Shown in pieces: positions 26,316 through 34,639 of a stretch of DNA of 64,000 nucleotides. The notes under the pieces are model-generated. The model ran no database searches. It had not been told where the DNA came from and saw only the letters and a list, made by a program, of their open reading frames with translations. Positions within the stretch are counted from its first letter, which is position 1. Every line of letters begins with the position of its first letter. The translations under genes were made by a program, and so were the position numbers. The stretch covers positions 62,001-126,000 of the forward strand of contig CBDCAA010000003.1 in NCBI GenBank assembly GCA_965213855.1, in the 5' to 3' direction. Source of the DNA: JBBROS01 sp965213855. GTDB lineage: Bacteria > Pseudomonadota > Alphaproteobacteria > Acetobacterales > Acetobacteraceae.

Positions 26316-26831
26316 CTATGCGTCGTAGGCCAGCAGACCCTCGAACGGCACGCCCAGGCGTTGCCGGCCGCCCAGGAACGTCAGCTCGATGAGTGCCACC
26401 GCGGCCGGTATCTCCGCGCCGGCCTTCTGCAGCAGCTCGATCCCCGCCCGCATCGTGCCACCCGTCGCCAGCAGGTCGTCCACCAGCACCACCCGCGCCC
26501 CGGCCGGGATCGCGTCCGCCTGCACCTCGATCCGGTCCGTGCCATATTCCAGCGCGTAATCCAGCCCGATCGTGGCGCCCGGCAGCTTGCCCGCCTTGCG
26601 CAGCATCACGAACCCGCAGCCGAGCTTCAGCGCCAGCGGCGCCGCCAGCAGGAATCCGCGTGACTCGATCCCGGCCAGCAGCGTCGGCTGGTGCGCCCGC
26701 ACCAGGCTCGCCAGGCGCCCCATCGCGACCTGCCACGCATCGGGATGCCGCAGCAGCGTGCTGATGTCGTAGAACAGGATCCCCGGTTTCGGGAAATCGG
26801 GTATGCCCCGGATGTGGTCCTTCAGATCCAT
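26316..26831 (-). CDS. apt: Adenine phosphoribosyltransferase
   Basis: 171 residues from the ATG at 26831, the standard Apt length, starting MDLKDHIRGIPDFPKPGILF. The PRPP-binding loop is VVLVDDLLATGGT (114-126); AGIESRGFLLAAPLA (53-67) and KLPGATIGLDYALEYG (82-97) are the other conserved Apt blocks. It salvages adenine to AMP with PRPP in the cytoplasm. A few in-frame codons exist before this ATG but the family start is clear. It is a single gene, divergent from the DUF2842 gene. Confidence 0.95.
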   Translation of the reverse strand: MDLKDHIRGIPDFPKPGILFYDISTLLRHPDAWQVAMGRLASLVRAHQPTLLAGIESRGFLLAAPLALKLGCGFVMLRKAGKLPGATIGLDYALEYGTDRIEVQADAIPAGARVVLVDDLLATGGTMRAGIELLQKAGAEIPAAVALIELTFLGGRQRLGVPFEGLLAYDA

Positions 26832-26924
26832 CGCTCGTCGTCCGCTGTCATCGTGTCGCAATAGGGGCTCGGTGCCGGGCCCGCAATCGCTGGCACCGCG
26901 CGCCGGACTGCGCTACCGGGGCGC

Positions 26925-27116
26925 ATGTCGCGCACCCCCATCGCCGTCCTCGCCGGAATCGCCTTCGTCATCGCCTACGTCACCGCCGCGATCAGCATCC
27001 CGGACGTGGTCGGCCGCATGAACTGGGCCATCGAGGCGGCCTACTGGGCGCTCGCCGGAATCGCCTGGGTGTTCCCCGTCCGCTGGCTGATGCTCTGGTC
27101 CGTGCACAAGCGGTAG
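26925..27116 (+). CDS. DUF2842 family small membrane protein
   Basis: 63 residues with two hydrophobic helices (about 6-24 and 36-58). SIPDVVGRMNWAIEAAYWAL and AGIAWVFPVRWLMLWS match DUF2842, a short inner-membrane family that I recall as confined to alphaproteobacteria. Function unknown. It lies next to apt (divergent) and 14 bases from the convergent glycosyltransferase stop. Confidence 0.85.
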   Translation: MSRTPIAVLAGIAFVIAYVTAAISIPDVVGRMNWAIEAAYWALAGIAWVFPVRWLMLWSVHKR

Positions 27117-27130
27117 CCCGCAACCGGCTC

Positions 27131-28234
27131 TCAACCCTGCACCCAGGCCGCCACTCCCTGCGCGAAGTCGGCCCAGCCTGGCACCGGCATCGCCGCCGCA
27201 TCCGCCCACAGCCGCTCGCACGTTGCATCGTCCAGCAACGACCGCACTGCGGCCATGATGGCCTCTGCGCTCGGCTCGGACAGCCGTATCTGCCCGTGCG
27301 AAGGCTGACCCGCGAGCGCCGGAAGCTGCTCCGACACGATTACGGGAACACCGGCATGCAGCGCCTCCATCGGAGGGATGCCGAACCCCTCCCCGGTGCT
27401 CGGGAACAGCATCGCCCGGGCGCTGCGCAACGCCTCGCGCACCCCGCTGTCAGGTAGGTCCTGCAGATGCCGGAACCGCCTCTCCCCCGCCAGCACGCGT
27501 AGCATGTCCTGCTCCTGCCCCGCATCGGGCGAGACATGGCCGATCATCACCAGCCTCGCCTCCGCGCCGCCCTGCCACAACCGGCGGAAGGCCTCCATCG
27601 CCGGCAGCGCGCCCTTCCGCGGCTCGATCGTCCCCAGCATCACGAAAGTCCGGCGCCCGCCCTCGAAGCGCTGCCGTTCGAGCCCGAGCCCGTCTCCCCC
27701 CATCGGGATCACCGGACCGTCGCACGGCCGCCGCGCGATCCGCTGCACGAACTCCTCCCGGGTCCGGACGCTGATGAACGCCAGCTCCCGAACGTGCAGC
27801 AGCGCGTCCAGATAGGGCATCAGCCGGGCAGCCGAGCCCAGGCTGAACCACTCGGGATGCAGCCACGGCAAGAAATCATACACCAGCCAGTATGGCCGGC
27901 AGGACGCTGGCAGCGCCGTGTAGAAGGCCGCCCGGGCCGGGTCGACGAACAACTCCGCATTGACCAGCCGCTCCGGCTTCACCGCCGCGCCCGGCCGCAG
28001 GTACCGCGCCAGCCGGTGTTGCTCGGCCGGCACCCCGCCCGGGGGTGCATCCTCGCACAGCACCGCCAGCACCTCGCGTGGCAGCGCCTGCATCCCGCCC
28101 GTGGCCGGGTCGAAGCGGCATGGCAGCAGCGGCGACGGCCCAGGCCAGTGGCGGATCAACTCACGCTCGGCACGCTGGATGCCGGACCGGCGCGGGTCCC
28201 GCACCAGCTGGCTGATGTCGATGTGAATGGTCAT
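27131..28234 (-). CDS. Glycosyltransferase family 4-like protein
   Basis: 367 residues from the ATG at 28234, whose ATGA overlaps the stop of the upstream double glycosyltransferase. The N-terminal domain starts MTIHIDISQLVRDPRRSGIQ, a pattern seen in mannosyltransferases of polysaccharide clusters. The C-terminal GT-B domain has FVMLGTIEPRKGALPAMEAF (about 214-233), RLVMIGHVSPDAGQE and the donor-binding FPSTGEGFGIPPMEALHAG (about 296-314), with the E-x7-E motif. It probably transfers mannose or a related sugar from a nucleotide donor to a lipid-linked chain in the cytoplasm. It is the last gene of the manC operon. Confidence 0.85.
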   Translation of the reverse strand: MTIHIDISQLVRDPRRSGIQRAERELIRHWPGPSPLLPCRFDPATGGMQALPREVLAVLCEDAPPGGVPAEQHRLARYLRPGAAVKPERLVNAELFVDPARAAFYTALPASCRPYWLVYDFLPWLHPEWFSLGSAARLMPYLDALLHVRELAFISVRTREEFVQRIARRPCDGPVIPMGGDGLGLERQRFEGGRRTFVMLGTIEPRKGALPAMEAFRRLWQGGAEARLVMIGHVSPDAGQEQDMLRVLAGERRFRHLQDLPDSGVREALRSARAMLFPSTGEGFGIPPMEALHAGVPVIVSEQLPALAGQPSHGQIRLSEPSAEAIMAAVRSLLDDATCERLWADAAAMPVPGWADFAQGVAAWVQG

Positions 28235-30486
28235 ATCTGCGGCGGGCACAGCCCGAGTGCCTCGCACAGTTCCCGCGCATAGTCGCCGAACCCGTGCGTC
28301 GTGGCATAGGCACGCCGCGCCGCGTCCGTGTCGCCCCGCCCGAGCAGGCCGAGCGCCGCCTCCGCCACGAGGACCGGGCTCTGGAAATCCGGCACCGCAT
28401 GGACGTAGTCGGGGGCGTCCAACGCCTCGGCCAGCGTCCGCGACGCGACCGCCGGCAGCCCGGCCGAGATGCAATCCGACAGCGCCCCCGAAATGCTGCC
28501 CACCCCGGTGCTGCGAAGCTGAATCGCCAGGTCCGCGCCCACCAGATGGTCACGGTAGCCCTGCTCGTCCACGAACGCGCCCGGCAACTGAACGAACTCG
28601 CCCAGCCCGAGCTCCCGCACCAGCGGCGTCAACGTGTCGTGCTCCATGCTCGACGCTCCCACGAAGTGCAGCCGCGCCGCCACGCCCCAGGAGCGCAGCA
28701 GCCGCAACGCCCACACGCAGTCGACCGGCGCCTTAGATGGATGCACATACCCGAACGAGGCGATGAACACCGTCTCCCGCGTGACGCCCAGCCGTGCCCG
28801 CGCCGCCGCCCGGGCGCCCGGCGACAGATCCGCCTCGGCGAGCGGCCTATACAGGCAGAAGGGCAGGTGCCGGACCTCGATGCCGTAGCGCCGCCCGACC
28901 TCCGCGGCGCCCGCCAGCGAATGCATGACCAGCGGCTCTGCGGCCGCCGCGACGTCGGACAGGATCAGGGCTGCAGGCGGCTGGTCGCCCGCCAGCCAAG
29001 ACCAGATTTCGTTGTGCCGCAGCGGCCGCCCCAGCTCGCGCTCGGCCATCGCCTGCGTCAGCTCCAGGCTCGTATGCCCCGCATACAAGTCCAGCATGCG
29101 GCCATCATGCAGGATCGCCGCGCCGCCGTACCGCAGCAGCAGGCGCAGGATTTCCAGGTGGAACACCGAGTTGCCCAGCACCGCCACGACCCGGTCGAAG
29201 CGGCTCGAGACCAGCGGGAATGCGCTCAGCGGGCTCACCGATGCAGCACCGTCCGGCCACGCCGCATGCTCGGTCGGCGTGAACAGGTGCAGGTCGACCA
29301 GCGCGCCGAGGTCCGCGCAGCATGCCGCACTGTAATCCGCGACCCCGGTCCGCGACGGCGGCAGCGGCGTCAGCATCGCGACCCGGGGCCGGCGTGACCG
29401 CGCCGGAGTGCCCGGCCGCAGCCGCGCCACCCCGTCCCAGAACCGTCCCGCGACGGCCTCGGCGCGGAACCGCGGCCAGACTGGCGCCTGCCGCGCCAGC
29501 GCGTCTGCCCGCCACCCCGGCGTCAGCGCCTCGTCCAGCCGTGCCGCCAGGCTCTCGTCGTCATCGGGGTCGAACCCCTCGTGCAGCAGCTCGCGATGCG
29601 CCGCGATATCCGAGGCCAGCACCGGCACGCCTGCCGCCATCGCCTCGATCACCGGCAGCGAGAACCCCTCCGCCCGCGACGGCGCCACCACGAGCCGCGC
29701 CGACCCATACAGGTCGAGCAGCGCCCCCTCGTCCACATGGCCCGGCGCCTCGATCAGCAGCGGGTCCCCGCCCAGCGCCGCCGCCGCCGCTCGCTGCTCG
29801 ACTATCCACTCCTCGTCATACGCGCCGGTGATGACCAGCGGCACCCCCCCCGCCTGCATTGCCGCGGACCGGGCATGCGCGCGGACCACCACCTCCGGGT
29901 TCTTGCGCGGATCGCTCCCGGCCACCACCAGGACATGCCGCCCCACCCCCGGAACCAGGTCCTCGAACGCCTCCGCCAGCGGCGCGCCCGTCACCGCGAT
30001 CCGCCCCGCTTGCACCCCCAGCACGCGACGCAGGCCGCCCGCCGCGTCCTCCGAGATCGGCAGGAACAGCGTGTGCCGCGCCAGCCACCGCAGCGCGAGG
30101 TGATACTCGAGCCGCACGCCGGGCGCGGCCAGATATCGGGCCGGGTCGTCCAGCGGGATGAAATCATAGACCGCCGCCGCCGCCGGAATGTCCGGGTGGT
30201 CCAGCAACCGCGCCACGAACAGCGGGTCATGCGTCATCGGCGAGAGCTGCACGAAGCAGCATGGGAAGGCGAGCGCCCCGGTATAGGCCGACAGCCGCAC
30301 CGTATCGATCATCGACCGGTCGGCGCCCGACAGCGGCGGCAGGTTGCGGTCGGTCAGCCCGGCCAGCTCGACCCCGGGCAGCGCCGCCCGCGCGTAGGAC
30401 AGCACCGTCCGGGCATGCCGCCCGATACCCCGCTCGCTGTAGTCGGCGTCCTGCAGGCATCGCAGGTCGATCAGGCAGGTCCGCAT
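28231..30486 (-). CDS. Double glycosyltransferase (two fused GT4-type modules)
   Basis: 751 residues from the ATG at 30486 (GAGG 4 bases upstream); another ATG at 30513 overlaps the manC stop. The first module (about 1-370) has RCLQDADYSERGIGRHAR, AGSDPRKNPEVVVRAHARSA and APSRAEGFSLPVIEAMAAG (E-x7-E). The second module (about 380-751) begins RVAMLTPLPPSRTGVADYSA, has ASFGYVHPSKAPVDCVWALR and ends IQLRSTGVGSISGALSDCIS, a more degenerate donor site. Fused GT pairs often add two successive sugars. The ManC gene upstream suggests GDP-mannose as one donor. It is coupled to both neighbours by overlap or near overlap. Confidence 0.85.
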   Translation of the reverse strand: MRTCLIDLRCLQDADYSERGIGRHARTVLSYARAALPGVELAGLTDRNLPPLSGADRSMIDTVRLSAYTGALAFPCCFVQLSPMTHDPLFVARLLDHPDIPAAAAVYDFIPLDDPARYLAAPGVRLEYHLALRWLARHTLFLPISEDAAGGLRRVLGVQAGRIAVTGAPLAEAFEDLVPGVGRHVLVVAGSDPRKNPEVVVRAHARSAAMQAGGVPLVITGAYDEEWIVEQRAAAAALGGDPLLIEAPGHVDEGALLDLYGSARLVVAPSRAEGFSLPVIEAMAAGVPVLASDIAAHRELLHEGFDPDDDESLAARLDEALTPGWRADALARQAPVWPRFRAEAVAGRFWDGVARLRPGTPARSRRPRVAMLTPLPPSRTGVADYSAACCADLGALVDLHLFTPTEHAAWPDGAASVSPLSAFPLVSSRFDRVVAVLGNSVFHLEILRLLLRYGGAAILHDGRMLDLYAGHTSLELTQAMAERELGRPLRHNEIWSWLAGDQPPAALILSDVAAAAEPLVMHSLAGAAEVGRRYGIEVRHLPFCLYRPLAEADLSPGARAAARARLGVTRETVFIASFGYVHPSKAPVDCVWALRLLRSWGVAARLHFVGASSMEHDTLTPLVRELGLGEFVQLPGAFVDEQGYRDHLVGADLAIQLRSTGVGSISGALSDCISAGLPAVASRTLAEALDAPDYVHAVPDFQSPVLVAEAALGLLGRGDTDAARRAYATTHGFGDYARELCEALGLCPPQI

Positions 30487-30512
30487 CCAGCCTCGTGCCC
30501 CGGGGGGCCGCA

Positions 30513-31952
30513 TCAGGCGCGGCCGTACGTGTCCTCGAGCCGAACGATGTCGTCCTCGCCGAGATAGCTGCCCGACTGCACCTCGATCAGCGTGAGCGGG
30601 ATACGGCCCGGGTTGATCAGCCGGTGCGTGCAGCCGAGCGGCAGGTAGATGCTCTCGTTCTCGCGCACCAGCATCTCCTCCCCGTCGCGGTGCACGACGG
30701 CGCTGCCACTCACCACCACCCAGTGCTCGGCCCGGTGGAAGTGCTTCTGCAGGCTCAGCTTCTCCCCCGGGGAGACCACGATCCGCTTCACCTGGAACCG
30801 GTCGCTTTGGATCAGGCTCTCGTAGAACCCCCACGGCCGGTAGTTGCGGTTGTGCGCGACGGCCTCGTGCCGCTTGGCTGCGCGCAGCCGGTCCACCACC
30901 AGCTTCACGTCCTGCGCCCGGTCGCGGTGCATCGCCAGCACCGCATCGTTCGTCACCACCACCACGGCGTCATCCAGCCCGACCACCGCCGTCAGCACGC
31001 CGTCGCTGCGCACGAAGCAGTTCTTCGCCCCCTCCAGCAGCACGTCGCCCACCGCCGCGTTGCCCTCCGCATCCTTCGGCAGCCGCTCCCACAGCGCGTC
31101 CCAGCTGCCCACGTCGGACCAGCCGATGCTGGCCGGCACCACGGCCGCATGATCCGTCTTCTCCGCGACCGCGTAGTCCAGGCTGATGTTCGGACACGCC
31201 GCGAACGCCGCCGGATCGAGCCGGATGAAATCGAGGTCCGCAGTGCGGGCCGCGACCGCCCGTTCCACCGCCGCAAGCACCTCCGGCGCGTGGCGCCGCA
31301 TCTCGGCCAGCAGCGTGCCGGCCGTGAACACGAACATGCCCGAGTTCCACAGATGCCGCCCGCTCTCGGCCAGCCGCACCGCCGTGGCCGCATCCGGCTT
31401 CTCGACGAACCGGCCGATCCCGTGCACCCCCGGCGCCTCGGCCAACTCGTCGCCCAGCTCGATATAGCCATACGCCGTTTCCGCCCGGTGCGGCTTCATC
31501 CCGAACGTCACGATCCGGCCCGCCCGCGCGGCCACCACCGCCTTCGCTAGCTCGGCATGCAGCGCGTCGACGTCGTCGATCGCCGCATCCGCCGCCATCA
31601 TCCACAACACGCTCTCGGGCGAGGGCGCCAGCAGCGCCGCCGCCGTGATCGCCGGCGCCGAGTTCCGGCCCACAGGCTCCAGCATGATCGTCGCCGCCTC
31701 GATCCCCGCATTCCGGAGCTGCTCGGCGATCAGGAACCGGTGCTCGTGGTTGCACACCACCATCATCGGCCCGAACCCCGGCCCCACGGCGCGCAACGCG
31801 GTCTCCTGCAGCATCGTCCGGTCCGACACCAGCGGCCAAAGCTGCTTCGGGAAGCTCTCGCGCGAAACCGGCCACAGCCGCGTCCCTGATCCGCCCGAAA
31901 GGATGACGGGGATGATCGGGGCATGGTCCGGTGGGGCGGCCTGCATGGTCAT
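30513..31952 (-). CDS. manC: Mannose-1-phosphate guanylyltransferase / mannose-6-phosphate isomerase
   Basis: 479 residues from the ATG at 31952 (AAGGA 6 bases upstream), the normal size of the bifunctional type II enzyme. The nucleotidyltransferase signature GGSGTRLWPVSRESFPKQ spans about 20-37; GYIELG, FVEKPD and WNSGMFVF follow. The C-terminal cupin isomerase domain (about 350-479) has RPWGFYESL, SLQKHFHRAEHWVVVSGSA and YLPLGCTHRLINPG with its metal His residues. It makes GDP-mannose, the donor for the downstream glycosyltransferases, and may also feed fucose or rhamnose derivatives. It is the first gene of a three-gene operon. Confidence 0.95.
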   Translation of the reverse strand: MTMQAAPPDHAPIIPVILSGGSGTRLWPVSRESFPKQLWPLVSDRTMLQETALRAVGPGFGPMMVVCNHEHRFLIAEQLRNAGIEAATIMLEPVGRNSAPAITAAALLAPSPESVLWMMAADAAIDDVDALHAELAKAVVAARAGRIVTFGMKPHRAETAYGYIELGDELAEAPGVHGIGRFVEKPDAATAVRLAESGRHLWNSGMFVFTAGTLLAEMRRHAPEVLAAVERAVAARTADLDFIRLDPAAFAACPNISLDYAVAEKTDHAAVVPASIGWSDVGSWDALWERLPKDAEGNAAVGDVLLEGAKNCFVRSDGVLTAVVGLDDAVVVVTNDAVLAMHRDRAQDVKLVVDRLRAAKRHEAVAHNRNYRPWGFYESLIQSDRFQVKRIVVSPGEKLSLQKHFHRAEHWVVVSGSAVVHRDGEEMLVRENESIYLPLGCTHRLINPGRIPLTLIEVQSGSYLGEDDIVRLEDTYGRA

Positions 31953-32082
31953 GCGCTGTCCTTCGTTCGACGCGACGACCGTATAGGAGCCGCACCCAGG
32001 ATCGTCCAGGCGAGCGTCCGCTGCCCGTGAAGAAGCGCCGCGCAAGCCCGCCGCGCGTTGAAACCGTGGGCACAAAGAGCAC

Positions 32083-32232
32083 GTCATGGCCGGGCTCAAC
32101 CCGGCCACCCACGCCGTTCCTGTCAACCAGGCCCCGCACGCCGGTCACGCGAACCCACCCGAGCAGCGCAGAGTACAACCAAACCGATCGGGCATCCCCG
32201 GCGTGGGTGGCCGGGTCAAGCCCGGCCATGAC
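32083..32232. repeat. MITE-like palindromic repeat, copy A
   Basis: 150 bases bounded by nearly perfect inverted arms of about 34 bases: GTCATGGCCGGGCTC at the left end and its complement at the right. Each arm holds its own smaller palindrome GGCCGGG...CCCGGCC. No transposase is encoded. The arms resemble the CATGGCCGGGCTT-type repetitive palindromes common between genes in alphaproteobacteria. It forms a tandem pair with copy B at a period of 227 bases. Confidence 0.8.
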
Positions 32233-32309
32233 GTACGTCTGGAACGTGCGGGGGACACTTGAACATCTCCTCTCCGCTAATCGACCCCACCGCGTTCAAC
32301 AAAGAGTAC

Positions 32310-32458
32310 GTCATGGCCGGGCTCGACCCGGCCACCCACGCCGTTGCCGCAACCAGGCCCCGCACGCCGGCAACGCGAACGCACCCGAGCAGCGCGGGAT
32401 ACAACCAAACCGATTGGGCATCCCCGGCGTGGGTGGCCGGGTCAAGCCCGACCATGAC
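32310..32458. repeat. MITE-like palindromic repeat, copy B
   Basis: 149 bases, about 90 percent like copy A by eye, with the same inverted arms and the same inner segment (ACCAGGCCCCGCACGCCGG onward). Similarity between the copies extends past the right arm into GTGCGGGGGA and a tail shared with the dead SRAP gene, so the duplicated unit is larger than the palindrome itself. Confidence 0.8.
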
Positions 32459-32479
32459 CTATGGTGGACTGTGCGGGGG

Positions 32480-32727
32480 AAGTGACCATCTCCGCTCCGT
32501 TCACCGGCCGCACCGCCGCGACCTCGCCGGTCGCCGGCCGCCGCAATCCCGCGAAGCAGAACCATGCCGCACCGGCCTTGGTGAACCGCCACTTCGATTT
32601 CAGTGATCGCGCCCCGGTGCGGCTCCAGGTTCGGCACCGCATCCGGCGCAATCAGCGTCAGCCTGCTCTAGCTGCACGCCTCGACATAGGCGCCATACGC
32701 GATGCGGTTCCCAAAATCATTGCACAC
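32480..32727 (-). pseudogene. Decayed SRAP (YedK/HMCES-type) abasic-site-crosslinking peptidase gene
   Basis: Minus-strand reading from the GTG at 32727 gives MCNDFGNRIAYGAYVEACS, the N terminus of alphaproteobacterial SRAP proteins with the catalytic Cys2, then a TAG stop at 32670. After the stop, PDAVPNLEPHRG continues in one frame and KSKWRFTKAGAAWFCFAGLR in another, both SRAP-like. About 100 residues of the middle and the C-terminal His motif are missing. SRAP proteins crosslink to abasic sites in single-stranded DNA. Stop, frameshift and deletion make this copy dead. Its 3' remnant runs into the repeat pair. Confidence 0.65.
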
Positions 32728-32856
32728 GCGCCCGCTCCCCCCGCCGAGGCTCGCCCGATGCCGGTTCTCCCTCCGTCAAACGCTCGAACCCGCGGCCTGT
32801 TTGCGACGTTTGTCCACCCGCATCGGCCCGAGTGATCGGCTGCCAAGGAGAGAGCC

Positions 32857-33075
32857 ATGGCGAACGTCTTTGTCGAACCGCGGCCCAAGGGCCGCCCCGA
32901 GGGCCATCCCATCGACGATTACGTCGTCGAGGATCACGCGGATCATCCGCTGGCCAACTTCAAGACCCAGAAGGAAGCCATCGAGTGGGCCAGGGCCGAG
33001 AACCATCATCCTTTGGTCGCCCGCGTCCGGCACCTGAACGACAAAAAGATGCCCGACCACTGGCGCGCGGCATAG
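32857..33075 (+). CDS. Small DUF2188-like protein
   Basis: 72 residues, hydrophilic, with a strong ribosome-binding site (AAGGAGAG, 4 bases before the ATG). The core YVVEDHADHPLANFKTQKEA and IEWARAENHHPLVARVRHL resembles DUF2188-type domains (short strand-strand-helix modules whose function is unknown), but is more His-rich than usual. There is no signal or membrane segment. It stands alone after the repeat region. The resemblance is partial, so the family call is tentative; the gene itself is well supported by its start site and composition. Confidence 0.65.
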   Translation: MANVFVEPRPKGRPEGHPIDDYVVEDHADHPLANFKTQKEAIEWARAENHHPLVARVRHLNDKKMPDHWRAA

Positions 33076-33364
33076 GCTTGGCCACCGCGGCATCCGCACC
33101 GCCCCCGGTCCCCCGTCTGCAGCGCATGCAGCCCGGCGCCCGGGCGCTCAGCGTGCTCGATGGCTGGCGCGGGTTCCAGCAATTCAGACCCGAGGGGAGG
33201 GGGCTCCGCATCGTCGAACGCGCCGTCGCCGGCCGGCGCTTGCACAACCCGGTGGACGGCAGCATCTGCCGCAAACGCCAGGACGGAGCACCGTCCGCAA
33301 GCGACCCTGTTCAGGAGCATGTCCCGATCACCATGACGACCGACACCTCGAACCCAATGCTGCC

Positions 33365-34315
33365 GTGAAAGATGGCGCGACGCTCGCGGCCTTGAGGTCA
33401 CGCGTGCAACGGTTGCTGGACCGATCGATCCAACAGCCGGGTCCCGCCATGCGGTCACTCCTGCCGGTGCAGCCCGGGCGACCCGCGACGCGCTTTCCCC
33501 CGTGGCTTGTCGGCGCCGCACTGACATGGGCCGGGCTGGCGATCGCCCGATCGCTCCGTGGTCGAGCCACGCGGCCAAACTCCTTGTTCGGTGCCGGCCG
33601 CACTCGCCCGGACCAAAGCCGGGTCCGGCCCACTGCCCTCAAAGCCGTGATCTTCGACGTCGACGGCACCCTCGTTGACAGCGTCGACCTGCACGCCCGC
33701 GCCTGGGTCGACGCCTTCCAGGAGTTCGGCGTTCCTGTCCGGTTCGCGGCAGTCCGCGGCCAGATCGGCAAGGGCGCCGACCAGCTCATGCCGGTCTTCC
33801 TCAGCGACAAGCACCTGAACGCCGTTGGCAAGCGCCTGCAAGCCCGCCGCAGCACGATCATGAAGGACCGCTACCTGCCGCAGATTACCGCACTGCCCGG
33901 TGCGCGGGCCCTGCTTCAACGCGTCAGCAGCGGCGGAATGACCGTCGCCCTGGCTTCCTCCGCCAGCAAGTCCGAGCTGCAGACCTACAAGCGGATCGCG
34001 CGGATCACCGATCTGGTCGAGGTCGAGACGTCGTCCTCCGACGCCCAACGCAGCAAGCCGTATCCCGACATCTTCTCCACCGCGCTCGCCAAGCTCCGAG
34101 GCGTCCGCCCAGACGAAGCCATCGCCGTCGGCGACACGCCATACGATGCCGAGGCGGCCGCCAAGGCCGGGCTTCGCACGATCGGCTTGCTCTCCGGCGG
34201 CTGGTCAGGCGCCGATCTCAGGCGCGCCGGCTGCATCGCCGTCTACCGGAACCCGGCCGACCTCCTCGAGCAGTTCGACGCATCTCCCCTTGGCCGCGAC
34301 GGCGGCCCGCGATGA
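33365..34315 (+). CDS. HAD-superfamily hydrolase with N-terminal membrane segment
   Basis: 316 residues from a GTG; an ATG at codon 29 is an alternative. Residues about 45-63 (PPWLVGAALTWAGLAIA) form a possible membrane helix. The HAD domain starts at ALKAVIFDVDGTLVDS, with nucleophile D98 and acid D100, motif II SSASKSE, the Lys of SKPYPDIF and motif IV GDTPYDAEAA. This is the phosphoglycolate phosphatase / beta-phosphoglucomutase class with a helical cap. The likely reaction is dephosphorylation or phosphate transfer on a small metabolite. The N-terminal extension is unusual for the family and could be a wrong start or a genuine anchor. Confidence 0.8.
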   Translation: MKDGATLAALRSRVQRLLDRSIQQPGPAMRSLLPVQPGRPATRFPPWLVGAALTWAGLAIARSLRGRATRPNSLFGAGRTRPDQSRVRPTALKAVIFDVDGTLVDSVDLHARAWVDAFQEFGVPVRFAAVRGQIGKGADQLMPVFLSDKHLNAVGKRLQARRSTIMKDRYLPQITALPGARALLQRVSSGGMTVALASSASKSELQTYKRIARITDLVEVETSSSDAQRSKPYPDIFSTALAKLRGVRPDEAIAVGDTPYDAEAAAKAGLRTIGLLSGGWSGADLRRAGCIAVYRNPADLLEQFDASPLGRDGGPR

Positions 34316-34342
34316 TCGCAACAGGCGAGCGACCCCCGGGCC

Positions 34343-34501
34343 ATGCCGCTCGACGCGTTCATCGCCGAGGTCATGGACATCCTCACGAACCAGCCGCACG
34401 AGACCGAGGTCATCGTCGAACGCTGCAAGCCGCTGCGCTTTGCGGCTGAGAACCACAAGATCGAGGAGATGGTCGCCATGGTGAACGGCATGGCGCACTG
34501 A
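34343..34501 (+). pseudogene. Orphan C-terminal fragment of a DltE-like short-chain dehydrogenase
   Basis: The frame from ATG 34343 to TGA 34501 encodes 52 residues: MPLDAFIAEVMDILTNQPHE, TEVIVERCKPLRFAAENHK and a short helical tail. This is the C-terminal end of oxidoreductases of the COG3967/DltE type (recalled pattern MPLDxFIxE...ERxKxLR). The Rossmann and catalytic parts are absent and the upstream bases belong to the HAD gene. It is either a leftover of a deleted gene or a small protein derived from one. Confidence 0.55.
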
Positions 34502-34572
34502 TCAGACATCGTTCGATGCTCGCATGACGCTCGCGTCCGCCAGCGTCGCCGCCTCTTTGCGGTCATCCGTCC

Positions 34573-34611
34573 CGCCCGGGGAACCGGGCGTTCCGCGCGT
34601 CCGGAACGCCC
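34573..34611 (-). terminator. Overlapping hairpins after the sugar-transport operon
   Basis: Two stems share one arm: 34573-34579 pairs with 34584-34590, and 34586-34594 pairs with 34603-34611 (a perfect 9-bp GGGCGTTCC/GGAACGCCC). They lie 30-65 bases past the binding-protein stop. There is no T-tract, so termination would be of the hairpin-only kind or 3'-end protection. Confidence 0.4.
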
Positions 34612-34639
34612 AGCCGCCACGATGGCCGGCCCGCGGCGG

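Noticed and set aside
32216..32637. Frames of 79-108 codons on the minus strand through the MITE-like repeats.
   Set aside because: They are produced by the repeat arms and the dead SRAP remnant; the sequence after each arm is duplicated non-coding DNA.
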